Shown here one piece after another: positions 28,701 through 40,170 of a stretch of 52,256 nucleotides of DNA; the first letter of the stretch is position 1; every line of letters begins with the position of its first letter. The position numbers and the translations under genes were made by a program. Source of the DNA: Armatimonadota bacterium (GTDB lineage Bacteria; Armatimonadota; JADLDR01); assembly GCA_020846535.1 (NCBI GenBank), contig JADLDR010000171.1:1-52256 (forward strand), given 5' to 3'. The notes under the pieces were generated by a model. That model ran no database searches. It had not been told where the DNA came from and saw only the letters and a program-made list of their open reading frames with translations.

Positions 28701-29537
28701 CACGCGCCCCTTGCCGCAGGTCTTGACAGCCACCACGGGCGAGCTGTCGCCAGCCGTAACGAGGGCCTGCGCGTTTTCGCCCGGGGCATAGCGATAGTGG
28801 CCGAGGTAGTCGGCGGGCAGGGCGCTCCAGGGGATCGCGGAGGCGATGTAGTGTTCTGCGACGGCCTGCCAGGGGCCGGTGGACGATTCGCCCCGGAACT
28901 GAGCGTTATACTCCCCGTCCGTCAGCTTTTCGCCCTGCGCTCTGCCCAGAGGGGAGAGTTCGGCCAGCTCTTTTTCCGCCTCCGGATTCTCCGAGCCGAG
29001 GAACGGGCCGACAATGACCAGCCCGGCCCCTTCGCGCACCCGCTTCAGGAGGGCGCTCCGGGCGCGTTTCGGAAGCCTTGCCCAACCGTGAATGCCGTGC
29101 ATCAGCAAGACATCGTAGCGGGCCGGGGCAGTGAGCGATTCGGCCAGGTAGCGGTAGAGGAGGGCGTAGTCGTTCGGCTCGGCCCGCGCCCCGTAGTCCT
29201 TGCCGAAGCCGATAGTCCATTTGTTCACATCCCAGGCCGGATCGATGGTGACAGCCTCATATTCCATTTCGAGCCTTTGCGCCAGCTCGATCAGCGTTCT
29301 CCCCTCGTCCACGCTCGGAACAGCCAGCACCTTCAGCGGGCCGCCTGTGAAGGGGTTCATCCAGGGGATATGCGGCGTCTTCACCGACCGCGAATAGAGA
29401 ATATCCAGGCGGTCCGTGCGGCGGGCCTCTACCTTGCCCATCCCCATGATCGGCTGCGCTTCCTCCGCCCGGCAGCACGACGCTGCGACCGCCAGGGCAG
29501 CCAACATAAAAGATACGATGCCTGCAAGATTGAACAT
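25731..29537 (-). pseudogene. Exported GH42-like beta-galactosidase-type protein, interrupted by one in-frame amber codon
   Basis: The first part (29537 to 26343) encodes 1064 residues: a signal peptide (AGIVSFMLAALAVAASCC), an amidotransferase-like trimerisation region, beta-sandwich modules, and a GH42-like barrel with YVADESSLTCYTD and the GEYSSLDALNREWDTAF box. A second trimerisation-type domain follows (VLVLPGSIALSDKEANAI). It stops at TAG 26343-26345, right after ALNFWLSG. Reading on in the same frame continues sensibly to 25731, adding about 200 residues with a C-terminal beta domain (GRWKIKATDVLTGKKVEI). Tyrosine is common at the stop position in relatives, so TAC to TAG is the likely change. 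It may be a recent pseudogene, a sequence error, or a readthrough product. Start ATG 29537 has GGAGG 5 nt upstream. Confidence 0.75.
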
Positions 29538-29830
29538 ACTTGCCTCCTTCACCAAGGGACTGCTTTTATATGCTTTGCAGTCGAGGGCGAAATTCCTTCC
29601 TGGCAGGCGGGAGGAGACGCATAGCTGCCAAAAGGAGAATCTGTTCGTATGAATGAACCCTCGTCAAAATCGTGATAAGCGGCGTGAGGCCCCCTGCCTT
29701 CAGGCGGGGATCGCTGGCTCAAGGTCTGTTATCCGATTATCTTATCAAGATTCCTGGCCGGATATCCCTGTCCGAAGAGGAAAAATCCCCTCGGCGTAAA
29801 ATCTCTCTCTAAATCGAAACGGGGAGAGAT

Positions 29831-30769
29831 ATGGAGCCGGTGTACGATATTTTAGGGCTGGGCGCGGTGGCGATTGACGACCTGGTGTATGTGGAGGACT
29901 ACCCCCCGCCCGATGTCAAAATGCATGTGGCCGGGCGGGATCGACAGTGCGGCGGGCTGACGGCGACCGCGCTGGTGGCGGCCTCCAGGCTGGGGTCGAA
30001 ATGCGCCTATGCCGGGATGCTGGGGGAAGACGCCCTTTCCCGCTTCGTGGCGGAAACGATGGAACGGGAGGGCATCGACCTCCGGCACCTGGCCCTCTCC
30101 CCGGAGGCGCGGCCCATCCATTCCACCATCATTGTCGGTCAGAGCCGGAAGACCCGCAATATCTTCGCTTCGGTGGATATCCTCACCGGGGCGCACCCCG
30201 AACTTCCGCCGGCGGAGGTGATCCGCTCCGCCCGTGTCCTCTTTGCGGACAGCCTGGGGATGGAAGGCATGATCCGGGCCGCCCGCATCGCGAGAGAGGC
30301 CGCTATCCCGGTGGTCATCGATATCGAAAACGACCGATCCCCTCTTTTTCCCGACCTCATCCCACTGGTCGACCACCTGATCATCCCCCAGGATTTCGCT
30401 TTCCGGCTGACAGGCCTGAAGGATGCGGCCCGGGCGGTTTCAAGCCTCTGGATGCGCGATCCCAAAACTGTTGTCGTCACCTGCGGGGAGGCGGGAAGCT
30501 GGTATACAAGCGATCCGCGCACCGGCGCGATAGCTCACCAACCGGCCTTCCAGGTGGAGGTGGCCGATACCACCGGCTGCGGCGATGTCTTCCACGGGGC
30601 CTATGCCTCCGCCCTGGCCCGGGGACTGCCCATCCAGGAGCGCCTCCGCTTCGCCTCCGCCGCAGCCGCCCTGAAAGCCACCCGGCAGGGCGGCCAGGCG
30701 GGCATTCCCAACCGGGCGACGGTGGAAGATTTTCTAAAAACCCACATCAAGGAGACACTTCATGCCTGA
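29831..30769 (+). CDS. PfkB-family carbohydrate kinase
   Basis: A 312-residue ribokinase-type kinase that phosphorylates a sugar or sugar acid using ATP. Family features are the N-terminal ILGLGAVAIDDLVYV, the GG motif CGGLTATALVAASRLG (40-55), GMLGEDALSRF, and the anion hole and catalytic base in DTTGCGDVFHGAYASAL (D246 to L262, base D252). The middle of the motif has C250 where most relatives have alanine. Start ATG at 29831 follows GGGGAGA. The downstream hydrolase gene starts inside this gene (8-nt overlap), so the kinase is likely to act on a product of that locus. Substrate is not determinable. Confidence 0.9.
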   Translation: MEPVYDILGLGAVAIDDLVYVEDYPPPDVKMHVAGRDRQCGGLTATALVAASRLGSKCAYAGMLGEDALSRFVAETMEREGIDLRHLALSPEARPIHSTIIVGQSRKTRNIFASVDILTGAHPELPPAEVIRSARVLFADSLGMEGMIRAARIAREAAIPVVIDIENDRSPLFPDLIPLVDHLIIPQDFAFRLTGLKDAARAVSSLWMRDPKTVVVTCGEAGSWYTSDPRTGAIAHQPAFQVEVADTTGCGDVFHGAYASALARGLPIQERLRFASAAAALKATRQGGQAGIPNRATVEDFLKTHIKETLHA

Positions 30770-32711
30770 ACCCGCCGTCCCGGCGTTCGAGGGGCAGTAT
30801 TACAGCGGAACCGGAGACGCAGACTACCTGGAAATGCTGGATATCGCCCGGCGGATGTTCGCGCCCGACCCGGTTCTTCAGAACGCTTCCATGATCTACG
30901 AGCCACGCTGGAACGGGCTTTCCGAAGGGCCGACCTGGAATGCCTGGTGGATCCAGAACAGCTACGGCCTGACCTACTCCGCCCTCCCCTTTTACACCGA
31001 GCCGTTCACCACCTTTCTCCAGAATTCCCAGGATATGTGGTTCGACCGGATGGGAGATGGGCGAACCCGGCGAGCCTACAAATACGATCAGGTCTACGAG
31101 TGGGTCGCTCCCGACGGTTCTCTCTGCGATGCCGCCACCCCGGAAATTTACTACCCGAAACAGGGCGACGGACGGGTCGATATCCACGACTGGGGGATGG
31201 AGTTCACCGCCGCCGGTCTGCTCATGCAGGCCGAACTGCTGCTCATCAGCCGAGCGGAAGAGGCTGTCGCCATCTACCTCCCGAAGCTGGAGCGGTGCGC
31301 CGACTTCATCGAATCGAGGCGTGACCCTCGCAACGACCTCTTCCTCGCCGGGCCTGCCGGGAACCTGCTGGCCCCCAGCTACGCCGGGTGGCAAAAACCG
31401 GACGGCGCTTTCGATAAAGCGTATCTTGCCGGCCTTTCGATCACCTATATCGCCGCCCTGGACCGCTTGATCGAACTGGAGACAATGGCCGGAAACGAGC
31501 CGAAGGCCGCCCTCTACGCCGAGCGGCGCGAGCGGGCGCGGCAGGGGCTGCCCCTGCTGCAAACCGAGGAGGGCTATTTCATCAAATCGCTCGACCCGGA
31601 CGGCACGAGACACGGGGTCTACGGCGCGGAAAAGCACGGCTACTTCGAGTCGGTCTGCAACCACGACGCCATCGCCTTCCGGGTGGCCGATGACGTGCAG
31701 GCAGAGAAAATCTACCGCAAAATCGCCTCCATCCCCGGGCTTCGCCCGCACCATTTCATTATCACCAACTACCCGGGGCTGGACGATATGTACGTCGAGC
31801 CGACCGGCATCTGGGAGTTCGGAATGTGGGTCAACGGGGGCAACTGGTCCACCTGTGAGGCCCGGATGATCCTGGGCTACTACCGCCTGGGACAGTATGC
31901 GGACGCCCTCCAATCGATGCGCCACCTTTACCGTTTCGCCCGCCGGTTCCAACTGGACAACCCTTACAGCAATTTCGGGGGAACGGTCTCCTGGTATCGG
32001 CATCCCATCTACATCACCTGCGATACCTTCGGCGTTCCCGCGGCCTTCGTCCGGGGGCTGTTCGAGTATCTCTACCGGGCCGACGGGCTGCGCCTGCGGC
32101 CCCATATCCCGCCCGGCATTACCCGTCTGGAGCAGAAATTCCCCATCCGCTTCGGCCAAAAGCGGCTTTATCTCGCCACCACCGGCAGCGGCCCGATCAC
32201 CGGAGTCCGGATCAACGGCAAGCCCTGGCAGAGCTTCGACGCCGCTTCGGTTTTTCTCCCCGACAGCGAAGAGATACCGGAAACCGCCTGCATTCGGATC
32301 GGCCTCGGCGGCTCCGAACCGGAAGAGTTCGCTCCCGCAAAGCCTGTCGAAATCCGGCGGCCCGACCCGCAGGACGAACGCCTGAAAGAGTGGGCGGAAA
32401 GAATAACCCGCTTTCGCAACCTCCTTCTCGAAGCCGATCTCCAGGATATCTATGAGGAAGCTCACGCCCGGCTGGCCCTGGAGTGCATGGCCGCCGCCGA
32501 ATCCCGCCGACAGATGAAAGCCGAGGGCCGGATCGAACTCCTCCCCGAACCCTCCCGGTCGGCAGCCGATGAATCGTTCGCCACCGCCGCGCTCCGCATA
32601 TGCGAGGGGCTGCAAAAAACGCTGGGAACCTATGGCGACCGCCCGGAGAAAGAGGCGGTGTATCGAGCTTGGATGAACACTGCCGACATACCGCCACCTC
32701 GCCCATACTGA
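30762..32711 (+). CDS. Six-hairpin (alpha/alpha-barrel) glycosidase-like protein
   Basis: A 649-residue protein without signal peptide, overlapping the kinase gene by 8 nt, with AAGGAG 7 nt before its ATG. The central part resembles (alpha/alpha)6-barrel glycosidases of the GH63/GH78/GH94 kind. It has WWIQNSYGLTYSALPF, VDIHDWGMEFTAAGLL, ESVCNHDAIAFRVAD, VEPTGIWEFGMWVNGG with acidic candidates, and a C-terminal LRLRPHIPPGITRLEQKFPIRF beta-sandwich as found after such barrels. The last about 110 residues are helical and charged. A cytosolic hydrolase or phosphorylase feeding the PfkB kinase is a reasonable inference. The GH family is not assigned. Confidence 0.7.
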   Translation: MPEPAVPAFEGQYYSGTGDADYLEMLDIARRMFAPDPVLQNASMIYEPRWNGLSEGPTWNAWWIQNSYGLTYSALPFYTEPFTTFLQNSQDMWFDRMGDGRTRRAYKYDQVYEWVAPDGSLCDAATPEIYYPKQGDGRVDIHDWGMEFTAAGLLMQAELLLISRAEEAVAIYLPKLERCADFIESRRDPRNDLFLAGPAGNLLAPSYAGWQKPDGAFDKAYLAGLSITYIAALDRLIELETMAGNEPKAALYAERRERARQGLPLLQTEEGYFIKSLDPDGTRHGVYGAEKHGYFESVCNHDAIAFRVADDVQAEKIYRKIASIPGLRPHHFIITNYPGLDDMYVEPTGIWEFGMWVNGGNWSTCEARMILGYYRLGQYADALQSMRHLYRFARRFQLDNPYSNFGGTVSWYRHPIYITCDTFGVPAAFVRGLFEYLYRADGLRLRPHIPPGITRLEQKFPIRFGQKRLYLATTGSGPITGVRINGKPWQSFDAASVFLPDSEEIPETACIRIGLGGSEPEEFAPAKPVEIRRPDPQDERLKEWAERITRFRNLLLEADLQDIYEEAHARLALECMAAAESRRQMKAEGRIELLPEPSRSAADESFATAALRICEGLQKTLGTYGDRPEKEAVYRAWMNTADIPPPRPY

Positions 32712-32725
32712 ACTGGAAAGTGCGA

Positions 32726-34875
32726 ATGCCCATGCTCAAAATAGCGATCTCCCTTCTTCTCGGAGCGGCGGGAGCGGCTTCCCTGGCGCAAACCGGCCCG
32801 AATCTTCTGCAAAATCCGGGTTTTGCGGAGGGAGAAACAGGCTGGGGCCTGACCAAGCCGTTTTATGAGATCGATACCCGAACGGGCCGCGAGGACAGCG
32901 CAAGCCTTCACTCGCGCCGCACCGCCGAGACGCCTTATGTGCTGTGCCATCAGGTGATCCCGGCGGAACCGGGGAAGCAGTATCTTTACGGCGCGTGGGT
33001 CAAAACGGAGAACGTGCAGGGCGAGGTCAAGATCTGCCTGGAGTGGTCGGGCATGGAAGGCTATATCGGGGGCAGCTACATCGGCACAGGCGTTTCGGGC
33101 ACGACCGGCTGCTGGCGGCAGATGCTTTTCACCGCGCCGCCCGCCTCTGCGGGAACCACCCGGGTCAATCTCACCTTCCTGGCGTCGGATGCCTCCCCGG
33201 AGATCCGTATCAGGCTTTCCGAAGCAGAAGGGGCGTCTTTCAGCGCCGAAGGCTGGAGGGTCAGGGCGTTCCTCCGGCAACAGCCGGAGATGCCGCCACT
33301 GGAGCAGGCCGATCTTTCCCCATGGGAAGGAGGAAAGGCCCGGGCCAGCCTGCCGACCGAAAAGCTGCCCGTCGGCGCAAGCTATCTCGGCGTCCGGCTC
33401 AATTCGTCGGATAGGTTGCGAACCTATTGCCTGCAAACGGAGGCGATACGGAAAAGCGAATGGCTCTCTTTGGAAATCGCTTCCCCGAATGCGATGGGAA
33501 CGGTGATCGGCAAGGAGAGAGTGAGTTGCCGGGTCAACATCCAGAACCCACCGGAAAGCCGACCGGAAAACTTTGAGATCAGGCTGTCGCTCATACCCTT
33601 CGAGCCGGGGCAGCCGCCCCTGCCGCTGGCATCCCGAAAGGCGGTTGCCGGGAAAGCGGCCTTGATCGCCCTGCCCTTCGACCGGGCGACGCCCGGCAGC
33701 TATGATCTGGAGGCGGCTCTCCACCGCCCCGGCAGCCCGGAGCCGCGGGCCCGCGCCCGGAAAATGGTTTCCCGCCCGGCCCTGTCAGGTCTCCCGCCCG
33801 GATTGCCCCTCCCCCTCCCGAGCGGGTTGATGAGCGCGAACGGCGAAGCGATTCTGCCTGTCGGCATCTACATGCTGAGCGCGATCACCTCCCTTTACCC
33901 GGTGGACTCAAGAGTACGGATTGGCAAGCGGCACAATCCCGATTATTACGGGCCGGTGCTGGAGATGGTCGCCCGCAGCCCTCTCAACTGCGTGCTGGAT
34001 TACGGCGGGGATATGGGACAGCCGCTTGAGAGCGTGGCGGATACCCGGCGCTTTCTGGACGACGCGCACCGGCTGGGGGTCAGGGTGATCTACAGCATCA
34101 AGGATTTCGTGGTCCGATCCCGCGGGAACACGCCTCTGCCGCCCCGGGACGATACCCTGGTCGGCCCCGCGCTGCGAAAGATCAAGGACCATCCGGCCCT
34201 GCTAGCCATCTATATCGATGACGAGGCGTTCGATCCGGCGGTCTGGCCCTCCTACCTGGCCGCTTACCGCCGCGTGAGGGAGATCGTCCCCCGCCTCCCC
34301 TCCTACAGCGTCCACTACTATTATCAGGCCAGCGAGATGCTGGCAAAGGGCAGCGATATCTACGGAACCGACCCCTATGTCCTGATGGGGGATATCCGGA
34401 GCGCGGTCGTAAGCTGGCGAACGGCCCGGCAGGCCATGTCCCCGGAGCAGCCGATGTGGGCCGTGGTGCAGGTCTTCGGCAGCGGCTACGAGATGTCCAA
34501 CCCTGCCGACACCTGCGAGCCGACCTATGAGGAGGTGCGCTCCGGCGTCTTCTGCGCTCTCGCCGAAGGCGCGAACTGTGCCGTATCAGCGAGGAAGCGC
34601 AATCCCTGGCCCCTATTCTCAACCTGCCGCCCGCGAAAGCCCCTGTCCGGGTGGCGCAGGGCGAAGCGAGCATCCGCGCTTGGCAGGACAAAGGCCGCCT
34701 CTACGTTCTCCTCGCCAGCCCGCTCCGCCGGGAACAGGATCTCGTCCTGCAATGGCCTGCGTGGGTGAGGACTAGACAGGATTTTCAAAATAAGGAATCG
34801 CTGGCGATGGGAGGCAGTCAAATTCGTCTGACCCTGCCTCCTCTGGGCGTAAGGGTGTTGACCGGAGAGCCTTAA
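32726..34875 (+). pseudogene. Exported carbohydrate-binding TIM-barrel glycosidase-like protein, frameshifted near its end
   Basis: The frame opened at 32726 encodes a signal peptide (KIAISLLLGAAGAASLAQ), a carbohydrate-binding beta-sandwich (NLLQNPGFAEGETGW), a linker domain, and a TIM-barrel-like region (LPVGIYMLSA, IKDHPALLAIYIDDEAF, YGTDPYVLMGD). After ALAEGAN at about 34576 the frame turns into arginine/serine-rich sequence and ends at 34768. A different frame from about 34577 to 34875 continues with protein-like sequence (CRISEEAQSLAPILNLPPA, then LYVLLASPLRREQDLVL). So a frameshift, probably with loss of some codons, separates the two parts. It starts 15 nt after the previous gene. The function when intact was probably extracellular carbohydrate hydrolysis. 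Confidence 0.65.
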
Positions 34876-34923
34876 GGGAGAGCCTGTCGGTTCGGTTCAT
34901 GTTATCGATCTCAGGAGATGCAT

Positions 34924-36267
34924 TTGAACCTCACATTATCCATAAGGGACATCGAAGCGGCCCTTTCCGAAATCCCGATATTCGATGTGCATACCCACCT
35001 GGTCGGGGGGAAGCTGGCTGCCCGGGGGCTGCACGACATTCTGCTCTACCACATGGTGATCAGCGACCTCTATGCGGCAGGCTGCCCCAGCGGGGCGCGG
35101 CTGACTCAGTTTCCGGGGTTCCCGGGCCGGCGGGAGGCGCACGAACGGCTCCGGGAGGCCGTTCCCTACCTGCCCTTCATCCGCAACACGAGCGGATGGT
35201 GGGGCGTTCGCCTCATCCTGGCCGACCTCTACGGTTGGCGGGAGCCGGTGACGGAAGACAACTGGCAGGAACTGGACGACCTCATCCGCGAACGAAGCGA
35301 TGATCGCGCCTGGCAGCGTTCCATTCTGGATAGGCTCCATATCCGGCGCACCGGAACCGAGATCGCCCGGCGCGGCAATGGGGAAGACGACGACCGCCTG
35401 CAATACGCCCTGGAGTGGGGCTTTTTCACGCGCTGTCAATGGGGGGAGTTCGATACCGCCCTCTACGAACTCGAACGGTGCTGGGGTAAGACCCCGGCAA
35501 GTCCCTCCCCCATCGGCAGCGGCAGCCGCCCACCGGTAGACCGCGCCGTTCGCGCTCTGGGCGATGTCCATGAAGCCCTCCGGCACTATGTGGAAGCCAT
35601 CCCATACGATCAAATCATTGCCACCGCCACCCATCTCTCCACCGATATCGACTACCGCCCGGTCAGCGATGTCGAAATGGAGGCCGCCCTGGGAAGGCGG
35701 GCGGAGGCAGGCCCGGCGGAGCGGGATATCTACGCCTCCTACATCCACGAAGCTTTCCTGTCCGCGCTGGAGGCCCGCGGCAAGAACATCGCCTTCCAGT
35801 TCAGCTTCGGGGCCGAACCGCTTCCCTACGAAACCGGCAGCCGTCTGAACCAGCGGACCATCGCGCAGTTGGGCGAAAGCATAGCCCGCCACCCCGGACT
35901 GCGCTTCCAGTGCTTCCTCGCCAGCCGCCACGCCAACCAATCGCTCTGCACCCTGGCAAGAGAGATGCCCAACCTGAGCCTGGTCGGCTTCTGGTGGCAC
36001 AACTTCTTCCCTGACATCATCCGCCAGGCTATGTCCGAACGCCTGGACATGCTGCCCGCCAGCAAGCAGATCGCTTTCTTCTCCGACGCCTACACCGTCG
36101 AATGGAGCTACGCCAAAGCTGTCCTGGTGCGAAAACTCCTCTCCGGCGTCCTGGCCGAACGGATCGGCCGGGGCCAGTATTCGCTTGAAGACGCGCTCTC
36201 CATCGCCCGGACCGTTTTGTACGAAAGCCCCCAATTGCTGCTGAGAATGATACCTATAACCTTGTGA
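34924..36267 (+). CDS. Uronate isomerase (UxaC)-like amidohydrolase
   Basis: A 447-residue amidohydrolase-superfamily protein related to glucuronate/uronate isomerase, which converts uronates to 2-keto sugars. The metal-binding start IFDVHTHLVGG fits the HxH strand. The C-terminal region SLVGFWWHNFFPDIIRQ, MLPASKQIAFFSDAYTVEWSY with the late aspartate matches UxaC-like proteins. I prefer TTG at 34924 as start: AGGAG lies 6 nt upstream, whereas the in-frame ATG at 34918 overlaps that site. The next gene follows by 8 nt and encodes a URO-D-family protein, so they are co-transcribed. True uronate isomerase activity is not proven; many relatives act on unknown substrates. Confidence 0.75.
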   Translation: MNLTLSIRDIEAALSEIPIFDVHTHLVGGKLAARGLHDILLYHMVISDLYAAGCPSGARLTQFPGFPGRREAHERLREAVPYLPFIRNTSGWWGVRLILADLYGWREPVTEDNWQELDDLIRERSDDRAWQRSILDRLHIRRTGTEIARRGNGEDDDRLQYALEWGFFTRCQWGEFDTALYELERCWGKTPASPSPIGSGSRPPVDRAVRALGDVHEALRHYVEAIPYDQIIATATHLSTDIDYRPVSDVEMEAALGRRAEAGPAERDIYASYIHEAFLSALEARGKNIAFQFSFGAEPLPYETGSRLNQRTIAQLGESIARHPGLRFQCFLASRHANQSLCTLAREMPNLSLVGFWWHNFFPDIIRQAMSERLDMLPASKQIAFFSDAYTVEWSYAKAVLVRKLLSGVLAERIGRGQYSLEDALSIARTVLYESPQLLLRMIPITL

Positions 36268-36275
36268 GGTGACCA

Positions 36276-37316
36276 ATGCTATCGAACCGAGAAAACTATC
36301 TGAGAGCCATCGAATTTCGCTATCCCGAATGGATTCCGTGCAGCGTCGGGTTCGCCCCGATTGTCTGGAAAATGCAGGGCAGGGAACTGGAAAAGGTGAT
36401 CCTGGATCATCCCAGGCTCTTCCCCGGTTACCAGGAGGGCAGCGCCAACTTCTATGAGGAGATGCCTGTCGTCTACCGGGAGGGGCAGTTTTTCACCGAC
36501 AACTGGGGCTGCCTGTGGCACAACATCCAGGAGGGGCTGGAGGGGCAGGTGGTCGGGCATCCTCTGGCGAACTGGGAGGCATTGAAAGACTACAAGGCCC
36601 CGGACTACCGCTTCAAAACCGAACGAGGCGAACGGAACTGGGAGGCCATCGAAAAGTATATCCGGGAGCAAAAACAGCAGGGCGGACTGGTGGGCGGGGA
36701 CGGGGAGCGGCTTTTCGACCGGCTCTATTTCCTCCGGGGCTTCGAGAACCTGATGATGGATTTCGCCATCGACGACCCGCGCCTACCCGAACTGATCGCC
36801 CTCCTGGAAGGCCATGAGATGAAGCTGATCGAGAAATACCTTTCCTTCGGGGTGGATGTGATGTACTTCCATACCGATATCGGAACCCAGGCCGCCCTGA
36901 TGATCAGCCCGGCCAAATTTCGCCAGTACTTAAAGCCGATGTTTATGCGCCTTTTCCAGACATGCCGCAAGGCCGGAACCCATGTTTACCTCTCCTCGGA
37001 CGGCCATTTGCTGGAGATCGTGGACGACCTCATCGAATGCGGGGTCTCGGTACACGACCCCCAGATCCGGGCCAATACCCTGGACGGCATCGTCAAAGCT
37101 TACAAGGGCAGGATGTGCGCCAATGTCGATCTCGACCGGCAGGGCTTCCCCTTCATGACCCCGGCCCGGATCCGGGAGCAGGTGCGGGAGGTCGTGGACA
37201 AAATGGCTGCACCCGAAGGCGGCCTGATGCTGAGCGGAAGCGTCTGGGGCAACGACGTCCCCCTCGAAAATATCGAAGCCCTCTGCTCCGCCGTGGAGGA
37301 TTATTGTTTTCCCTGA
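36276..37316 (+). CDS. Uroporphyrinogen-decarboxylase (URO-D)-fold protein, methyltransferase-like
   Basis: A 346-residue protein of the URO-D superfamily branch that includes MtaA/CmuA-type methyltransferases and many uncharacterised proteins in saccharolytic bacteria. Visible parts are NRENYLRAIEFRYPEWIP at the start, YFHTDIGTQAALMISPAKFRQYLKPMF, then the late region GTHVYLSSDGHLLEIVDDLIECGVSVHDPQ and NVDLDRQGF. There is no HemE porphyrin-binding N-terminus, so heme synthesis is unlikely. The ATG at 36276 has GAGGTG 4 nt upstream and follows the isomerase gene by 8 nt. The substrate is unknown. The coupling to a uronate-isomerase-like gene hints at a carbohydrate role. Confidence 0.8.
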   Translation: MLSNRENYLRAIEFRYPEWIPCSVGFAPIVWKMQGRELEKVILDHPRLFPGYQEGSANFYEEMPVVYREGQFFTDNWGCLWHNIQEGLEGQVVGHPLANWEALKDYKAPDYRFKTERGERNWEAIEKYIREQKQQGGLVGGDGERLFDRLYFLRGFENLMMDFAIDDPRLPELIALLEGHEMKLIEKYLSFGVDVMYFHTDIGTQAALMISPAKFRQYLKPMFMRLFQTCRKAGTHVYLSSDGHLLEIVDDLIECGVSVHDPQIRANTLDGIVKAYKGRMCANVDLDRQGFPFMTPARIREQVREVVDKMAAPEGGLMLSGSVWGNDVPLENIEALCSAVEDYCFP

Positions 37317-37334
37317 TGTAAGGGCATTCCTACG

Positions 37335-37395
37335 TCGATGCAGCCTACAAGGAGATCAGCGACGAAGCCATCACCAAGCACGCAGGCTGCATCGA
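37335..37395. repeat. Dispersed palindromic repeat, short copy C with perfect inverted ends
   Basis: TCGATGCAGCCT (37335-37346) and AGGCTGCATCGA (37384-37395) are perfect 12-bp inverted ends. The interior AGCGACGAAGCCATC matches the left arm of the copies at 3478 and 48364. It looks like an internally deleted member of that family, or a regulatory hairpin derived from it. Confidence 0.7.
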
Positions 37396-37406
37396 TGCTA
37401 TATCTA

Positions 37407-37436
37407 TTGTAATTCATATGCAAACCTGAATATAAT
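37407..37436 (+). promoter_or_regulatory. Candidate sigma-70 promoter before the molybdenum hydroxylase genes
   Basis: TTGTAA (37407-37412) and a perfect TATAAT (37431-37436) are spaced by 18 nt. Transcription would begin at about 37443, only some 5 nt before the proposed start codon, so the GGAGG at 37437-37441 would not be in the mRNA. Either the transcript is nearly leaderless or this promoter is not the one used. Confidence 0.45.
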
Positions 37437-37447
37437 GGAGGTTCCCG

Positions 37448-37923
37448 ATATCGAAGCTGATAGAACTTCAAATTAACGGCAGGAAATACCGTATCAACAC
37501 CGACCCCGAGCGCACCCTGCTCAGTGTTCTGCGCGAAGACTTGCACCTGAACGGGAGCAAATACGGCTGTGGGGAAGGCCAGTGCGGGGCCTGCACGGTG
37601 CTGATGGATGATAAGGCGATCCGGTCGTGCATCACGCCGGTCGAATCGGTGGCAGGCGGGCGGATCACCACCATCGAGGGGCTGGCGAAAAACGGGCGGC
37701 TCCACCCGCTCCAGCGGGCCTTCCTGGAGGCCGACGCCATGCAGTGCGGCTATTGCACGCCGGGTATGATCATGTCCGGTGTGGCTTTCCTTTCCCGGAA
37801 TCCCGATCCCGACGACCGGGAGATCATCCGCTTTATGGAAGGCAACATCTGCCGGTGCGGAACCTATACCCGCATCGTCAAGGCCATCCATATCGCCGCC
37901 AAAGCGATGCAGGAAGAGGGGAA

Positions 37924-37927
<4 letters not shown>
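37448..37927 (+). CDS. (2Fe-2S) subunit of a xanthine-dehydrogenase-family hydroxylase, apparent ATA start
   Basis: A 159-residue iron-sulfur subunit carrying electrons from the molybdenum subunit. The plant-type cluster ligands C-x4-C-x2-C (CGEGQCGAC) sit in the N-terminal half. The second cluster ligands are CGYCTPGM and CRCGTY in the C-terminal half. The family normally begins with a strand like KIELTINGKKY, and here SKLIELQINGRKY is read from 37451. Only ATA at 37448 stands at the right place, 6 nt after GGAGG (37437-37441); a stop TAA at 37433-37435 closes the frame above. TTG at 37541 would delete about 31 residues of the ferredoxin fold. So initiation at ATA, or a mutated/misread ATG, is likely. 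The gene overlaps the large subunit by 4 nt. Confidence 0.85.
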
Positions 37928-40074
<2,147 letters not shown>

Positions 40075-40170
40075 AGCCGATCATCGGATTCGAGGCGTCA
40101 GAGGGCACGGCATGCCGTACTCCTACGTGCGGGTTGCCGCCATCAAGAGAACGCCCCGATAGGAGAAACC

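Noticed and set aside
30747..32615. 622-codon minus-strand frame opposite the six-hairpin glycosidase-like gene
   Set aside because: Antisense shadow; the plus strand has a good ribosome site and coupling with the kinase gene.
34936..36276. 446-codon minus-strand frame opposite the UxaC-like gene
   Set aside because: Antisense of a recognised amidohydrolase; no independent support.
36276..37316. hemE, uroporphyrinogen decarboxylase of heme synthesis
   Set aside because: The HemE substrate-binding N-terminus is missing and there is no heme gene context.
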